This document shows, one piece after another, positions 19,373-27,299 of a DNA stretch of 64,000 nucleotides; the first letter of the stretch is position 1; every line of letters begins with the position of its first letter. This DNA comes from Bradyrhizobium sp. CSA207 (lineage in GTDB: Bacteria > Pseudomonadota > Alphaproteobacteria > Rhizobiales > Xanthobacteraceae): positions 62,001 to 126,000 of the forward strand of contig NZ_JAACFT010000010.1 of NCBI RefSeq assembly GCF_029051685.1, written 5' to 3'. The position numbers were made by a program, and so were the translations under genes. The notes beneath the pieces are model-generated. The model did not search any database, was not told the DNA's origin, and was given only the letters and a program-made list of their open reading frames with translations.

Positions 19373-20092
19373 ATGCGGCAAAACATGGCACTTCTTGACG
19401 ATGCGATCGATGCCAGCGGCGGTTTTGCCCGCTGGAACAGTTTGAGCCGGTTCACGCTGCATCTTTCCGTTGGTGGGACACTGTTCTCCGGCGCCGGTCA
19501 TGCCCGTGAATTCAAGGATATGACCGCGGAGGGATCGACGCGGACGCAATCGGTCCGCTTCACTGGCATAACCGGGGGAGAACAGTCCGGCTCGTTTCAG
19601 CCGGACACGATCACGATCGAGAGCCTGGAAGGCGAGGTGCTGCGATCCTGGCGCAACCCGGACCTCGGATTCCCCAACGCCGATGCACACACGCTCGCGG
19701 ACGAACTGCAACTCGTCTTCTTCTGTGGCGTCGCCATCTGGAGCTATCTGACCAGTCCATTTCTCCTCGCCCATCCCGATGTCGTGGTCGAGGAACTGTC
19801 GCCCTGGCGCGAGAACACCGAAACCTGGCGGCGCCTGCGGGCACAATTTCCGCCGAACCTCATCACTCTCGCGCGCGAGCAGATCTTCTATTTCGACGAG
19901 CGCGCCCTGCAGCGGCGGACGGATCACGATCTCTTTGGAATGAAGGTCGCACATTCATCCTGGGCCCATGACAGCTTTGGCGGCATCGTGGTGCCGACGC
20001 TTCGGCGTACGCAGACGCTGCGGCCTGATGGAACTGTGATCGCCAAGCCCGTGCTGGTCGATGTCGAGATCTTCGACGCCGTCTTCGAGTAG
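19373..20092 (+). CDS. Conserved hypothetical protein
   Basis: No function recognised. The 239-residue protein has no signal peptide or membrane segment. It begins MALLDDAIDASGGFARWNSLSRF (from the second ATG at 19385) and contains SVGGTLFSGAGHAREFKDM, SGSFQPDTITIESLEGEVLRSW and a C-terminal block PNLITLAREQIFYFDERALQRRTDHDLFG, ending GTVIAKPVLVDVEIFDAVFE. The pattern (ligand-like beta-strands, then a trailing parameter reading) is like hypothetical proteins common in Bradyrhizobium and other soil bacteria. Start is at 19373 or 19385; neither has a clear ribosome site. Transcribed alone, divergently from the OsmC gene, so a promoter should lie in 19184-19372. Confidence 0.75.
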   Translation: MRQNMALLDDAIDASGGFARWNSLSRFTLHLSVGGTLFSGAGHAREFKDMTAEGSTRTQSVRFTGITGGEQSGSFQPDTITIESLEGEVLRSWRNPDLGFPNADAHTLADELQLVFFCGVAIWSYLTSPFLLAHPDVVVEELSPWRENTETWRRLRAQFPPNLITLAREQIFYFDERALQRRTDHDLFGMKVAHSSWAHDSFGGIVVPTLRRTQTLRPDGTVIAKPVLVDVEIFDAVFE

Positions 20093-20183
20093 AGGCGACG
20101 TCTCGCGAGCGCCCGCAACGTCGAGAGACGCTGCGCTGCGTCCGGGGCACGAGAACGAAATGCGTCGCACATTCTTTCCACAT

Positions 20184-20263
20184 CGTCATTGCGAGCGCAG
20201 CGAAGCAATCCAGAATCCCTCCGCGGCGGCAGTCTGGATTGCTTCGCTTCGCTCGCAATGACG
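20184..20263. repeat. Inverted repeat, 30-bp arms (dispersed palindromic element)
   Basis: The left arm 20184-20213 (beginning CGTCATTGCGAGCG, ending AAGCAATCCAG) and the right arm 20234-20263 are reverse complements with one mismatch in 30, around a 20-base loop. Sequences of the form CATTGCGAGCGAAGCGAAGCAATCC are very common between genes in Bradyrhizobium and related genomes and behave like REP/RUP-type elements. As RNA it would form a strong stem and could act as a terminator for the upstream hypothetical gene. Confidence 0.85.
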
Positions 20264-20299
20264 GAGTATGAGTCGGCAGGTCCGCGCTTCCAGCTTGCA

Positions 20300-20950
20300 T
20301 TTTGAATCGCAGCTACAGTTTCGCACCCTCGCGGCGCGTTTCGCCCGAGCTTTGCTTCGTTCCTCACCCTCTTCAATCAAGAGGGCGCAGGGAAGGCCGG
20401 GTGCCGGCTGGCACCCGCGGTCCGCTGCGCGAAAAGCACACGCAGAAAAACCGCACAGCAGCATACAGGTGTCGCCGAACACTCGGCCTTCCCTGCGCAG
20501 TGGCTTGACGGCTTATGCCGCGCTCTCCCGGGAGCCGAATTCCTTCTGGCCTCCCTCGCCCCCGCGAATTGACGATGCAGTCCGCCCGGTTGGGCTCGCT
20601 TGCACCTTCGCAGGCAGCTTGACCGTAGCAACGACGGCCAGGACCACACGGTTTTGCCGTACGCACGGCCCGCCATTTCGCCACAGGGTTCTCCGGCGGT
20701 GTACACCCGACCGGAAAAATGTTGGCGAGACGAGCCTTTCAGCGCCGTCCGTCCGCACGTGGCCTCGGGCTCACAGGGACTACCCGCCCTGCCCGCACCT
20801 TTCGTGCCGACGCTGCCACGTCCACCGCAAGCCCGGCTCGCGAAACGTGACGACGTACGATCGCCCCTCTTGGTGAGCCGGGATGGCCGACACATACGCC
20901 GTTTCCGAATTTCGGTAAAGTGGAATATTTTTGTGGCGGCGGCTTGACAG
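20300..20950. repeat. Putative multicopy non-coding block
   Basis: About 650 bases with open frames in all directions but no plausible protein. Its translations resemble those of ORFs often annotated as hypothetical in Bradyrhizobium genomes, which suggests a conserved DNA or RNA element rather than protein. The boundaries are approximate. I could not align it to another copy inside this window, so multicopy status rests on recall and should be checked against a genome. Confidence 0.45.
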
Positions 20951-20974
20951 GCAGCGACACAGCCGGCGGAGCGC

Positions 20975-21062
20975 GTAGCCTGGATGGAGCGAAAGCGTAA
21001 TCCGGGAAAATGCCGCAACCGACCGAGCGGTCCCGGATTACGCTGCGCTCCATCCGGGCTAC
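20975..21062. repeat. Inverted repeat, 32-33-bp arms, at the 3' end of the reductase gene
   Basis: The left arm 20975-21007 (GTAGCCTGGATGGAGCG..., ending AATCCGGGA) pairs with the right arm 21031-21062 with one mismatch, a short one-base-indel bulge and a 23-base loop. GTAGCCCGGATGGAGCG-type palindromes are familiar dispersed repeats in rhizobial genomes. It lies 21 bases beyond the stop of the leftward molybdopterin reductase and could double as its transcription terminator, although no T-run follows. Confidence 0.85.
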
Positions 21063-21083
21063 GGCTACGTCCTGGACTGCCCC

Positions 21084-23405
21084 TTACACCGCATCAAACG
21101 CCCGTATCGGCGGCAGATTGCCGGTGAACTTCTCCACCTCCACTGTCGTCAGCTGCCCCGTGCAGCCCTGTGCGAAGGATGAGGTGCCGATGTCGCGGGT
21201 GAGGACGTTCGGGTTGCCGTGAACGCAGAGCGGCGCTTCGTCCTCGGGGTCCATCGGATCGTACCAGGCGCCGGTCGGCAGCTGCACCACGCCGGGCGCG
21301 ATGCCGTCGGTGACGTGCACAGCGGCAAGGCAGGCGCCGCGGTCGTTGAACAGGCGAATGATCTCGCCGTCGGCAATGCCGCGCGCGTTCGCATCGCGCG
21401 GGTTCATCCGCGCGACCTCGCGGCCGCGATGTTTTGCGGCAAGCGAATGTCCGCCGAAATCGAGCTGGCTGTGCAGGCGGGTCACCGGCTGGTTGGCGAC
21501 GAGAAAACATGGCGTCCCAGGCTTCGGCATGTCGGTCTTGTCGAGCCAGACCGGATGGCCTGGGCAATCCGCATCGCCATGGCCTGCGATCTTGGCTGAG
21601 AAGATCTCGATGCGTCCGCTCGGCGTCGGCAAGGTATGTGCGACCGGATCCTCGCGGAAGCGGCGCAGCCTGCCGCCATCGTCGGGCTGTTGCGGCACGA
21701 CCAGGCTTCCGCGCTGCCAGAACTCCTCGAAGCTCGGGGCCTCCAGGCCGCGCGCTTTGAGCGAGGCGCGGGTCGGCTCGTACAGATGCTCCAGCCACTG
21801 GCGCGAGGTACGGCCTTCGGTGAAGGGTTCGCGGGCACCGAGACGGTCGGCGAGATCGGCGAAGATGTCGTAGTCGTCGCGCGCCAGCCCAAACGGTTCG
21901 GCGATGCGGTGCATCGCGACCATCAGGGGATCGCTGGTGGAATAGCCGATGTCCTCGCGCTCGAGCGTCATGGTCGCGGGCAGCACGATGTCGGCGTGGC
22001 GGGCCGTCGCGGTCCAGGCGAGCTCATGCACAACCAGTGTGTCGACTTTCGCAAACGCCTTGCGCAGGCGGTTGATGTCCTGGTGGTGATGGAAGGGATT
22101 GCCGCCGGCCCAGTAGACCAGGCGAATGTCCGGATAAATGCGCGTCTCGCCATTGTAGCGATAGCTGCTGCCAGGATTGAGCAGCATGTCGGCGATGCGC
22201 GCCACCGGAATAAAATCGGCGACGCCATTGCGGCCCTGCCCCAGCGTCGGCCCCGGCACGTCGTTGACGCGGCGGCCGTAATAGCCGATGGCGCCGAGCG
22301 AATAGGCGTAGCCGCCGCCGGGCAGGCCAATCTGGCCGAGGGCTGCCGCCAGCACCATGCCCATCCACACCGGCTGCTCACCGTGTTCGGCGCGCTGCAG
22401 CGAATGTGACACGGTGATGAGCGCGCGCTTTCCGGCAAGGCGGCGCGCGAGCTTGCGGATCGTGTCCGCGTCGACGCCGCAGATCGCGGCGGCCCATTCG
22501 GCATGCTTGGGTTGGCTATCCGTCTCGCCTGTGAGATAACGCAGGAACACCGGCCAGCCCTCGGTGTAGCGGTCAAGGAGGGCCTGGTCGTGCAGGCCTT
22601 CGGCCATCAGCGTGTGGACGATGCCGAGCATCAGCGCGGTGTCGGTGCCGGGTGTGCAGGTCAACCATTCGGCGCCGGCTTCCACGGGAAGATCGTCACG
22701 CAGCGGGCTGACCAGGACGAACTCGCAGCCGCGCCGGCGCGCCGCATCCATGGCGCCGCGCTCGACGTGCTTGCTGATCGAGCCGCCGGCGACCATGGAG
22801 TTCTTCAGCGCCATGCCGCCGAACGCCAGCACGATGTCGGTCTCGGACGCGATCTGCTCCCAGGTGACGTTGCGCTTGGTGATGTCCTCATAGCCCGCCA
22901 GGATCTGCGGCAGCAGCACCGAGGACGCGCCCGAGGAGTAGCTGTTCACCGAGCGCACATAGCCGCCCATCGCTATGTTGAGGAAGCGATGAACCTGGCT
23001 CTGGGCGTGATGGAACCTGCCCGCACTCGACCAGCCGTAGGAACCGCCGAACACGGCACCGGGGCCGCGCGTGTCGCGGATGCGCGACAGCTCGTCTCCC
23101 AAGAGGTCGAGCGCCTTCTCCCAGCTGACAGAGACGAATTCGTCGCGGCCGCGACGATCATCGGGACCGGGGCCGCGCTCGAGCCAGCCGCGGCGGATCG
23201 CCGGCTGGCTGATGCGCGCCTGGTGGCGCAGCGCGCCGGGAAAATTGTCGATGATGCCGTTCGGATCGGGATCCCCGGCATACGCTCTGACCTCCAGCCC
23301 GGCCTCACTGGTCCGCGCGGAAAACACGCCCCAATGCGAGGTGTGCGGCTTGAAGCCATCCGACAAGTCGAGCCCAGGGTCGGGGAAGCCAATCGTTTCG
23401 TCCAT
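21084..23405 (-). CDS. Molybdopterin oxidoreductase, BisC/DorA type (S- or N-oxide reductase)
   Basis: Mo-bis-MGD enzyme of the DMSO-reductase family, closest in layout to biotin sulfoxide reductase and DMSO/TMAO reductases. The 773-residue protein has SHWGVFSARTSEAGLEVRAY at its start, no N-terminal iron-sulfur cysteines, and no twin-arginine signal, so it should be cytosolic like BisC. VRSVNSYSSGASSVLLP near residue 150 contains the serine expected to ligate Mo; GGSYGWSSAGRFHHAQ and GGNPFHHHQDINRL (about 415) bind the pterin. Likely roles are reduction of biotin or methionine sulfoxide or N-oxides. It is alone, with no dedicated electron-transfer partner adjacent. Start ATG 23405. Confidence 0.9.
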   Translation of the reverse strand: MDETIGFPDPGLDLSDGFKPHTSHWGVFSARTSEAGLEVRAYAGDPDPNGIIDNFPGALRHQARISQPAIRRGWLERGPGPDDRRGRDEFVSVSWEKALDLLGDELSRIRDTRGPGAVFGGSYGWSSAGRFHHAQSQVHRFLNIAMGGYVRSVNSYSSGASSVLLPQILAGYEDITKRNVTWEQIASETDIVLAFGGMALKNSMVAGGSISKHVERGAMDAARRRGCEFVLVSPLRDDLPVEAGAEWLTCTPGTDTALMLGIVHTLMAEGLHDQALLDRYTEGWPVFLRYLTGETDSQPKHAEWAAAICGVDADTIRKLARRLAGKRALITVSHSLQRAEHGEQPVWMGMVLAAALGQIGLPGGGYAYSLGAIGYYGRRVNDVPGPTLGQGRNGVADFIPVARIADMLLNPGSSYRYNGETRIYPDIRLVYWAGGNPFHHHQDINRLRKAFAKVDTLVVHELAWTATARHADIVLPATMTLEREDIGYSTSDPLMVAMHRIAEPFGLARDDYDIFADLADRLGAREPFTEGRTSRQWLEHLYEPTRASLKARGLEAPSFEEFWQRGSLVVPQQPDDGGRLRRFREDPVAHTLPTPSGRIEIFSAKIAGHGDADCPGHPVWLDKTDMPKPGTPCFLVANQPVTRLHSQLDFGGHSLAAKHRGREVARMNPRDANARGIADGEIIRLFNDRGACLAAVHVTDGIAPGVVQLPTGAWYDPMDPEDEAPLCVHGNPNVLTRDIGTSSFAQGCTGQLTTVEVEKFTGNLPPIRAFDAV

Positions 23406-23592
23406 CGTGTCGTCCTCATTCCAGCCGGGGAAGGCAGGAATGCCGTTCCCGCCGCAGTTCAGGTGGCACTATACCGATCCAACCTGCCCATGTCGTCGGG
23501 ATCAGGGCTGACGAAACCGCCGGGCGCGCCGGGGCGGACGATCTCCGTCCGGTCTGGGGGCGCGGTGAGGGAGGTATGCGGACGAGCCATCA

Positions 23593-24146
23593 TCATATGA
23601 AGGGCTTTCCGCCCGTCACGGCTATGGTCGTGCCGGACGTATAACTCGAGAGAGGATCGGCCAACATGACATAGGCGGTTGCAAGCTCGGCCGGCTGACC
23701 GGCTCGCTGCATCGGGACCTGCTTTCCGAAGTTTTTGACGCTCTCCTCCGGCATGGTGGACGGTATCAGGGGCGTCCAGATCGGCCCGGGGGCAACAGCA
23801 TTGGCCCGGATGCCTTTCCCGGCCAACATCTGCGCGAGCCCGCCCGTGAAATTCTGGATCGCACCTTTCGTCGTGGCATAGGCGAGCAGGGACGGATTTG
23901 GCATATCGGAATTCACCGAGGCTGTGTTGATGATGGCGCTCCCCGGTCGCATGTGGCGGACGGCCGCCTTGGTCAAATAGAACATGGCATGCATGTTCGT
24001 CTCGAACGTTCGCTGCCATTCTTCGTCGCTGATATCTTCAATGTCCTTGAACGTGGCCTGATGCGCCGCGTTGTTGACAAGGATGTCGAGCGCACCGAGC
24101 TCGTCGACGGCGCGGCGCACGCGGCGTTGGCATGCTTCTCGGTGAC
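23593..24146 (-). pseudogene. Truncated, frameshifted short-chain dehydrogenase remnant (YghA-like)
   Basis: The 3' part of an SDR gene of the YghA/glucose-dehydrogenase-like type. ALDILVNNAAHQATFKDI, SAIINTASVNSDMP (catalytic Ser), LLAYATTKGAIQNF (Tyr-x3-Lys) and VAPGPIWTPLIPSTMPEESV are all present, ending in VMLADPLSSYTSGTTIAVTGGKPFI. The N-terminal cofactor-binding third, with its TGxxxGIG motif, is missing. A short upstream piece, VTEKHANAACA, survives in another frame (24146-24114), so there is a frameshift near 24115 as well as a break at about 24147. An open frame of 175 codons remains (GTG 24120), but the product could not bind NAD(P). The break lies next to the rightward membrane-protein gene, suggesting a deletion or rearrangement joined the two. 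Confidence 0.85.
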
Positions 24147-24158
24147 ACCTCGGCCACG

Positions 24159-24527
24159 ATGGTGTGGATGTTGTTTCTTGGCGCCTTCGTGCTGGGAGGG
24201 GCGATCCTGTACGGCATGAGCAGGTCGGGCCATCTACGCCGAAGCGAGCGAGCTCAACTCGATCGAAATACGGAAACGGCGCAGGATCTCGATGATCCGC
24301 AGCGGCGGACAGGGGCTGCCGATCGGCAAGTTGCGCAAGGAAGCAGCCGGGCTCCCGCGAACAGCGCCATTGCGTGGTCGGCCGGCGCGGCGCTCGCGAT
24401 TGCCGTTATTCTTGTGATTGCTGTCTACAACGGGCGCGACGTAGGTCAGCAAACCACGACGTCCTCCCCGAACAGTGCTTCGAACGTGACTACGGGTTCG
24501 GCTGCGCCAGGCAACTCCAGCAAATAA
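24159..24527 (+). CDS. Small hypothetical membrane protein
   Basis: Function unknown. The 122-residue product has an N-terminal membrane segment (VWMLFLGAFVLGGAILYGM, residues 2-20), a charged linker of about 60 residues rich in R, D, Q and E, a second membrane segment (WSAGAALAIAVILVIAVY, about 76-93) and a Thr/Ser/Asn-rich tail (QQTTTSSPNSASNVTTG). Proteins of this plan are common in Bradyrhizobium. The open frame extends back to 24132, but the ATG at 24159 begins directly at the hydrophobic segment. No good ribosome site is visible, and the SDR remnant ends about 12 bases away, so the native promoter and first codons may have been lost in the rearrangement. Confidence 0.55.
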   Translation: MVWMLFLGAFVLGGAILYGMSRSGHLRRSERAQLDRNTETAQDLDDPQRRTGAADRQVAQGSSRAPANSAIAWSAGAALAIAVILVIAVYNGRDVGQQTTTSSPNSASNVTTGSAAPGNSSK

Positions 24528-24737
24528 GCGGGGCTGCATCGGGCGGGTCACCCAGTGCTCCTGGTAGCAGGGGTCCTTTTTCCTTGCTTCCTTTTGGCTC
24601 GTCTCTGACCCTTGTCCGCGACGAGGATACGCGAGCTCCTGCCGTCACCTGGCAGTCCCTTGATATCGTGCACGACGCAGCCGATGGAACACGGCACGTT
24701 TCTTGCTCTTTGAAGCGGAACTTCTGGGGATTGCCGC

Positions 24738-25712
24738 ATGAAATTGGTCAGCAAAATCACAGCGATTGTCATCCTGCTTGCAGGCCTTACGGCGCTATCC
24801 GCGCCGTCCCGGGCCCAGGACAAGGTGTCCGTCGGCGTATTCCCGGTCAGTTCGTCGCTCCCCTATTTTGTGGCGCTGGAGCGGGGCTTCTTCAAGGAGC
24901 AGAACATCGAGCCCGAGATGACCAAGCTGATGGGCGGACCGCCCAATGTCGCCGCCATGATGACCAACCAGATCGAAGTGTCAGCGGTGCTGGTGATGCT
25001 CGAAGGGCTCAATGCCGACGTCAAGAAACCAGGCGTCGCGATGTACATCAGCCTCAACAGTCAGACCAAGATCTGGAAGATGGAGCAGTTCGTCGTCCGC
25101 AACGGCTTTCCGGCGAACTCCATCGCCGAGCTGAAGGGCGCCAAGCTGATGTCGGCGCCGGGCCCGGCCAATCTCAATACTGCGAAAGCCATTTTGGCCA
25201 GGAACGGGCTCAAGGAAGGCGACTACACCATCGATCAGCTCGATATGGGCCAGCACGTCAACGCGATGACGGCGGGTACCTTCGACGGCGGCTACACGCT
25301 GGAGCCCAACGCCTCGATGATGATCAAGGCCGGCATCGCGCGGTCGATCGAGGCCGGCGTGATCTCGAAATATATTCTCGGCAGCGAAACCGCGGATGCC
25401 TATGCCGCCGGCTGTGCAATGACCACCGAGTTCATCCAGAAGCGGCCCGACGTCGCCAAGCGCTTTGCTGCAGCCTGGGCCAAGGCGATCGCGTTCATCA
25501 ACGCCAATCCGGACGAGGCCCGAAAACACCTCGCCAAGAATACGTTCACGCCCGACAACGTGGTCGACATGGTGTCGATGCTTGGTTACGTCATGGCAGC
25601 CGACCTCAGCGCGAAACAGCTGGCGGATTTTCAGGCGTTTGCGGATTTCGGCGCCTCGATCGGCGTGGTGCCCGAAAAGGTCGACGTCAGTAAAGTCCTG
25701 CAGAAGTTTTGA
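24738..25712 (+). CDS. NitT/TauT-family ABC importer, substrate-binding protein (island, first)
   Basis: Periplasmic binding protein of the SsuA/THI5-like fold that begins an importer operon. The 324-residue precursor has a signal peptide (cleavage after about residue 27, SRA-QD), then VGVFPVSSSLPYFVALERGFF and the ligand-site region KLMGGPPNVAAMMTNQIEVSAV. A GGGGAT ribosome site precedes the ATG by eight bases. THI5/NMT1-like members include pyrimidine-binding proteins (ThiY), so a heterocycle ligand is plausible but unproven. The ATPase start lies eight bases after its stop. The operon converges with the barbiturase-type operon, ending seven bases from the amidase stop. Confidence 0.9.
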   Translation: MKLVSKITAIVILLAGLTALSAPSRAQDKVSVGVFPVSSSLPYFVALERGFFKEQNIEPEMTKLMGGPPNVAAMMTNQIEVSAVLVMLEGLNADVKKPGVAMYISLNSQTKIWKMEQFVVRNGFPANSIAELKGAKLMSAPGPANLNTAKAILARNGLKEGDYTIDQLDMGQHVNAMTAGTFDGGYTLEPNASMMIKAGIARSIEAGVISKYILGSETADAYAAGCAMTTEFIQKRPDVAKRFAAAWAKAIAFINANPDEARKHLAKNTFTPDNVVDMVSMLGYVMAADLSAKQLADFQAFADFGASIGVVPEKVDVSKVLQKF

Positions 25713-25719
25713 GGGGCGC

Positions 25720-26541
25720 GTGACAATCCCGGCCTCAATCGTGGCGAGCGGGCCGGCCGGTGGCTTTGACGAGTCCCGCCGAACGGCGCCGCATGTCACC
25801 ATCCGCAGCCTGAGCAAGCATTATCCCGACGCCGTCATCTACGATCGCTTCGACTTCGATATTCCCCGCGGCAAGCTGATCTCGGTGTTCGGCCCCAACG
25901 GCTGCGGCAAGAGCACGCTGATCAACATGATCGCGGGCCTCGTCCCCGCCGATGCCGGCGAAGTGCTGTTCGACGGACGGCCGCTCAGCCGCGTCAAGTT
26001 CGGCTACGTGTTCCAGAACTATCGCGAGGCGCTGTTTCCCTGGCTGCCGGCCTTCGACAACATCGCCTATCCGTTGAAGGTGATGGGGGTGCCAAGAGCG
26101 CAACGCCGGCAGCGGGTCGAACGCCTGGTCGCGCATCTCGGCGTCAAGATCGACCTCTCGCTGTATCCCTACCATCTGTCCGGCGGCCAGCAGCAGCTGG
26201 TGTCCATCATGCGCGCGCTGATCGTCGAGCCGGAGATCCTGTTCCTCGACGAGCCGTTCTCCGCGCTCGACTACGAGATGACCCTGTTCATGCGTGACCA
26301 GCTGCAGCGCGTGTTCATGGAAACGAAGACCACGACAGTGCTGGTCTCGCACGACCTCGAGGAAGCGGTCTATCTCTCGGACTACGTGCTGCTGCTGTCG
26401 CGCCACCCGGCGCAGGTGGTCGAATTCGTCCCCTACGACGCGCCGCGGCCGCGCACCGACAAGACCCTGTCGGAGCCGGGCTTCATCGCCACCAAGGCGC
26501 ATTGCCTGAAACTGTTTCAGCGTGAGGTGCACCGGGGATGA
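25720..26541 (+). CDS. NitT/TauT-family ABC importer, ATP-binding protein (island, first)
   Basis: ATPase of the importer. The 273-residue protein has Walker A GPNGCGKST (about residue 61), Q-loop FQNYREALFPWL, signature LSGGQQQL and Walker B LFLDEPFSALD, with the switch histidine in LVSHDLEEA, so all catalytic residues are intact. It begins with a GTG at 25720 preceded by GAGGGG that overlaps the binding-protein stop; the first 25 residues are a non-conserved extension before HVTIRSLSKHYPD. It overlaps the permease start by four bases (ATGA). Confidence 0.92.
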   Translation: MTIPASIVASGPAGGFDESRRTAPHVTIRSLSKHYPDAVIYDRFDFDIPRGKLISVFGPNGCGKSTLINMIAGLVPADAGEVLFDGRPLSRVKFGYVFQNYREALFPWLPAFDNIAYPLKVMGVPRAQRRQRVERLVAHLGVKIDLSLYPYHLSGGQQQLVSIMRALIVEPEILFLDEPFSALDYEMTLFMRDQLQRVFMETKTTTVLVSHDLEEAVYLSDYVLLLSRHPAQVVEFVPYDAPRPRTDKTLSEPGFIATKAHCLKLFQREVHRG

Positions 26542-27293
26542 AGACATCGAATGCATTGCTGCCGCTGGTCGGTGTCGCCATCCTGCTGGCGGTCTGGAGC
26601 CTCGCCACGGCCTTGAAGCTGGTTGACCCCGTGCTGCTGCCGTCGCCGCTCGCGACCTTCCGCACGCTGTGGGAGAGCATGCTCAGCGGCAAGCTCGGGG
26701 TCGATTTCCTCAAGACGGTGATGCGGACCATCTCCTCGACCGCGATCGCCGCCGTGATCGCGATCCCGCTCGGGATCCTGCTCGGCTCTTCCGAGAAGCT
26801 CTATCGCTCGGTGGAGTTCTTGATCGACTTCTTCCGCTCGACGCCCGCTTCCGCGATGTTCCCGCTGTTCCTGGTGCTGTTCGGGGTCGGCGATCGCACC
26901 AAGATCTCCGTTGCGGCCTTCGGCGCCGCGCTGGTGATCCTGTTCAACGTCGCCTACGGCGTGATGAACGCGCGCAAGACGCGCCTGCTGGCGGCCAAGG
27001 TGATGGGCGCGTCGCGGATTCGGGTGCTGTTCGACGTGATGCTGCTGGAATCGCTGCCTCAGACGTTCGTCGGCCTGCGCAACGGCGTGTCGCTGGCGCT
27101 GGTCATCATCGTCGTTGCCGAGATGTTCATCGGGTCGACCGACGGGCTTGGCCAGCGCGTGTTCGAGGCACAGCAGCTATTCGATATGCCCGGCATGTAC
27201 GCGGCGATTTTTGCCGCCGGCGCGCTCGGCTATTCGCTCAACCTGCTGTTCTTGCTGATCGAGCGCCGCTTCGTGCACTGGGCGGGGCGATAA
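26538..27293 (+). CDS. NitT/TauT-family ABC importer, permease (island, first)
   Basis: Inner-membrane subunit with about six hydrophobic segments in 251 residues and the family start SNALLPLVGVAILLAVWSLA. The coupling-helix region LAAKVMGASRIRVLFDVMLLESLPQ (about 155-180) is present. It starts at an ATG overlapping the ATPase stop. The 3' end is seven bases from the 3' end of the leftward amidase gene, so the two operons converge with no room for separate terminators. Confidence 0.9.
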   Translation: MKTSNALLPLVGVAILLAVWSLATALKLVDPVLLPSPLATFRTLWESMLSGKLGVDFLKTVMRTISSTAIAAVIAIPLGILLGSSEKLYRSVEFLIDFFRSTPASAMFPLFLVLFGVGDRTKISVAAFGAALVILFNVAYGVMNARKTRLLAAKVMGASRIRVLFDVMLLESLPQTFVGLRNGVSLALVIIVVAEMFIGSTDGLGQRVFEAQQLFDMPGMYAAIFAAGALGYSLNLLFLLIERRFVHWAGR

Positions 27294-27299
27294 GTTCGA

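Larger units (their letters stand above)
20093..21083. other. Gene-free 1-kb region filled with dispersed-repeat sequence
   Basis: The 990 bases between the hypothetical protein and the molybdopterin reductase hold no credible gene. Many overlapping open frames exist on both strands, but their products are basic and low in hydrophobic residues (for example runs rich in R, G, S and C), with no domain. Two long inverted repeats (20184-20263 and 20975-21062) bracket a block of about 650 bases (20300-20950) whose spurious translations (GEPCGEMAGRAYGKTV, PTGRTASSIRGGEGG) I recognise as recurring mis-annotated ORFs in Bradyrhizobium genomes. The region therefore looks like a patchwork of multicopy elements. 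Confidence 0.7.
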
